From Eucalyptus grandis (lineage: Eukaryota > Streptophyta > Magnoliopsida > Myrtales > Myrtaceae), in contig NC_052613.1 in NCBI RefSeq assembly GCF_016545825.1, forward strand, positions 48,528,112-48,592,111: 64,000 nucleotides of DNA, in the 5' to 3' direction. Both the position numbers and the translations under genes were made by a program. Each line of letters starts with the position of its first letter. Positions within the stretch are counted from its first letter, which is position 1. The notes under the pieces are model-generated. The model had not been told where the DNA came from and ran no database searches. It saw nothing but the letters and a program-made list of their open reading frames with translations. Positions 61,313 to 64,000 of the stretch are shown here, piece after piece.

Positions 61313-62171
61313 GGCTTCATTCATTTTGCGGAAAATAATTCCCGAAAAAATGTTTTACGGATCTTCTGACGTTCGTTTCACGAAAAATGAATTCATTGGA
61401 AAAATGAAAGAAAAAAAGTCTTCTAAATTAAGGAAAAATGTTTTCCTCTTTTCAAAAGTAGAAAATATTTTCCTCACTTAATCTCTCTTATCTTACACCT
61501 CTACAAATCCTCACTTCCTCCTCTCCTTTCTTTTTCTTCTTTTCATTTTTTGTTTGAATTATTTTTTAATTTCTTTTTCTTTTTAATTTGAATTATTTTT
61601 AATTTCCTTTTTATTTTTTTTTTTTCTTTTCTTTGTTTCCCATCTTCTTCTTCTTCTTTCTTAGCGCTCTGCACTCTTGCTTATCATTTTCTTTATTTAT
61701 TCTACCCTCCAGTTGTACATTGCTCAAGCAAATGGCTCTACATGATTTGCTTTTTTTTTTTTTTTTTTTTTATTATAACACAAAAGACGTATGGGGAGAA
61801 CATGCCACTCAACTGGAAAATTCTCATGAGAGTTGTACATACTTTGCTTCTTTTCTCTTTTGTTTCTTTTTAAAATCCATAAGAATATTTTTTTAGAGTA
61901 GATGAGCATTTGACGACAATGAGAAAATAAAGATATGAAGTAAGTTTGCTTGAATTTAGACGCAAGTTCATATTTGATGGATTTATAGGTCGGTAAGTGA
62001 TGTATGCCTAAGTGGTGAAGTCTTAGAAAATATTTTCCTTACCAAATACCGGAAAATATTTTCCGAAACATTTTCAGGTTTTAGCCGAATACTAGAAAAT
62101 ATTGTCATTTTCCTAGAAAATGACTTCTGGGAAAACATTTTCCGAAAATGACCCATTTTTCCGCCAAACCC
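61313..62171. mobile_element. MITE with GGAAAATATTTTCC-rich inverted ends
   Basis: Left: TTTTGCGGAAAATAATTCCC; complement of right: TTTGGCGGAAAAATGGGTCA, followed on both sides by TTTTCCGGAAA-type words. The flanks are TTA (61310-61312 and 62172-62174). A longer flank match TTAG(G)CTTCATT also occurs at both ends, so the exact boundary, and thus the superfamily (Harbinger-like or Mutator-like), is uncertain. The interior is T-rich. Confidence 0.55.
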
Positions 62172-62174
62172 TTA

Positions 62175-63069
62175 GCTTCATTTACTATGGTTAATATCAG
62201 TGGAAGCCAATAATATGATCTTCACGAGAAGAACAAGAAATGGGTGTTTTCTCATTTAATGAGAGTGCATCAGATGCAATGTTTCATGTTGCAATTTTTA
62301 TTTTTATTTGTCTTTTTGCTTTTCTCAAGATAGATGAGATGAACGAGGATCTATCGGGGCATGGCCTATAATTTTGCCCGTAATCACGTACCCTATTTAG
62401 TGTTGAAGTGGTAATATATTTTGTGAAATGAAAGCATGCCACGTTTTGACCAAGCTAGGTGAATTGCGAGATCATTTACATCAATGTTAAAAGCTTTATC
62501 ATTTGTTTTCCAACGAAAAAGTTATTTGCATTAGTTGAATGATAATACTACTAGTCCTTGAATTTTTTGTTTAATAAGCAATGACATACGAAAAATTCAA
62601 TTTTTTTCAATTCGTTTCATAAACTTTTGTTTAATATATAATGTCATTTCCAAGTTTTCAATTGATTACACTATATCCTTGAAATGATTTAAAATCATGT
62701 TGTCATTGTTTCACCATACAAGTTGCTCCAAATCAAGAGAAAACCTATCACTTAAATGGCTTTTATGGTCGGTTTTCATCTTCTTCCTTAAGCGTTCAAT
62801 AAAGATAGCATAAAATGGACAATAAAGGATGATTATTGACAATGCCCGAAATGAATTCAACCAAACTTCTCGTACTCTTTGCTGGTCCGTGTTGTTTTCC
62901 TCATTCTTGTGTTTATGTGAGTTTTTGTGGAACAAGTATCCATTAAATCCTTTGTTTTTTTTTTTTTTTTTGGCTAGAAATCCTTTTAATCTTGCCTGGA
63001 TCCCATTGCAATTGATCTTTGAAACTGCAGATAATATTAAAAATAGTTCATGCACTTCTGATTAATGTT
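62175..63069. other. Intergenic AT-rich DNA
   Basis: No gene seen. Holds the small poly(T) insertion listed separately. Confidence 0.4.
62945..62986 (-). mobile_element. Body-less poly(A) insertion with 9-bp duplication
   Basis: AAATCCTTT at 62945-62953 and 62978-62986 encloses only G, 17 T's and GGCTAG. On the minus strand this is CTAGCC followed by poly(A), like a retroposon tail with no body. Confidence 0.65.
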
Positions 63070-64000
63070 TGTTGACACCTAATTTAGGATTTTTATTTTT
63101 ATATAATAAAATGGAGGATAATAAATAAAATAAAACATTTGGGTTTGTGGAGGGAGATTTCAAAAGAAATAATGAAGTGTTTTTCTTGTTGAACACATAT
63201 CTTCATTTCAAAATTTAAAAAAAAATTCGATTGTGTGATTTTGGAGCCTTTTTACTGTTGGATGGTTGAGCAAATATTTGCAAATCTTCAACAACTTTGA
63301 GCACTTTCGCTATAAAATGCGAGGCTTCAGAACCGAGCGAAGAGGGAGCTTCTCTTCATTGTTCGTCCAAAACATAGTAAATTGAAGAGAAAAAGAGAAG
63401 AAGTACAGTGGCAGAAAGTTAATGGGGGGAAGTCTTCGGTAGAGGGTGAGAGAGACAAGTGAGAAAGAGTGTCAGGTGGAAGAAAAAGGAAAAATTGAAG
63501 AAGAAGAGAAAAAAAGTCAAAAAAGGTGAAAAGAGAGGAGAGGAAAGAGAGGATTTCGTTCTGTGGAAGTAGGAAGTCAGAAAAGGAGTCTTCTTTTTTT
63601 CCTTTTGCTGATTTGTGGCAGAAGGAAAAAGAGGTCAGAGGAAAAGAAAGCAGGAGGAGAAGACGTGAGAGTGACTGGAGTGAGAGAAAAGGTAATAAAA
63701 AAAAGAGAGAAAAAGTTACTGTTCATCTTCTCCGGAGCCCCCGTCCGCATTCACTCGACCGGTCATCCGGACCTCCGCCGCTGCCGACCCGCGTCGCTCG
63801 CCACCCCGAAGCCAGCCGCGACCGCCGCGCCGCCCGACGTCCTGCCGACCCGTGTCGCTCGCCGCCCCGAGGCCAGCCGCGACCTGCTGCTCGCGCTCGA
63901 CGACGCCACCCCTGCCGCTCGTCCGTGAGCACCGCTCGACACCTCTGCAACCGCCTCTGCTCCTCGACGACCACACAGCAACGCCTCACACCGGTGATCC
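63070..64000 (+). mobile_element. Gypsy-like LTR, 5' start, running off the window
   Basis: Begins TGTTGACACCTAATTTAGG, a familiar opening of plant Gypsy (Tat/Athila-type) LTRs. A TATA box (TATAAAAT, 63311-63318) sits 240 bases in, followed by a purine-rich leader-like stretch and, from 63720, a GC-rich block with a 61-bp tandem duplication. ORFs at 63563-63989 follow composition and are not credible genes. The other end and any coding part lie beyond the window. Confidence 0.5.

Noticed and set aside
63563..63989. Arg/Ala-rich ORFs near the end of the window
   Set aside because: They come from a GC-rich duplicated stretch inside an LTR-like sequence, on both strands and in several frames.

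Overview
The window is plant nuclear DNA. The genes have many short GT...AG introns and encode plant-specific or plant-typical families (an LHT amino-acid transporter, an HHO/NIGT1 GARP repressor, an EPFL secreted peptide). The space between them is AT-rich and filled with retrotransposon and DNA-transposon relics. CT/GA microsatellites are dense and several lie in 5' leaders. A woody eudicot is likely; Myrtales is only a guess from overall texture.

Six genes are well supported; I rebuilt their exons by hand and each joins in frame. In order: (1) the 3' half of a GDT1-like/UPF0016 cation transporter (+, 828-3042), whose 5' exons lie outside the window; (2) an LHT-type amino-acid transporter (-, 9009-11751, 8 exons, 437 aa); (3) a BRO1-domain protein (+, 22203-25490, 6 exons, 380 aa); (4) a plastid-type metallo-hydrolase-like protein (+, 26781-29392, 8 exons, 332 aa); (5) an HHO/NIGT1 transcription factor (-, 36907-39037, 5 exons, 375 aa); (6) an EPFL cysteine-rich secreted peptide (-, 57619-58251, 3 exons, 143 aa). 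A Glu-rich membrane ORF (-, 47809-48339) is a weaker candidate.

Mobile elements make up most of the rest. A shrunken Copia element (4572-6855) keeps both LTRs, a decayed primer site, a polypurine tract and a perfect 5-bp duplication AAAGG, and may sit inside an older DNA transposon. A second Copia relic lies at 14663-15731. Gypsy-like LTR sequence occupies about 18.1-20.65 kb, and another LTR starts at 63070 and runs off the end. A nearly complete but dead L1-type LINE with an RNase H domain lies on the minus strand at 48.9-54.4 kb, and a truncated relative on the plus strand at 42.7-44.2 kb. DNA elements with visible ends include a 780-bp Mutator-like palindrome (16892-17671, 9-bp duplication), a 2-kb hAT-like element (59031-61043, 8-bp duplication with one mismatch), and two elements flanked by TTA (41944-42672, 61313-62171).

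I found no operon-like or cooperating gene system: the genes look like unrelated neighbours separated by transposons. The most unusual observations are the near-perfect palindrome with a GC-rich core, two tiny poly(A)/poly(T) insertions that carry duplications but no element body, a GATAA...TATC repeat field inside the LTR-like region, and small protein-level oddities (seven cysteines in the EPFL peptide; an altered metal motif in the metallo-hydrolase-like protein).
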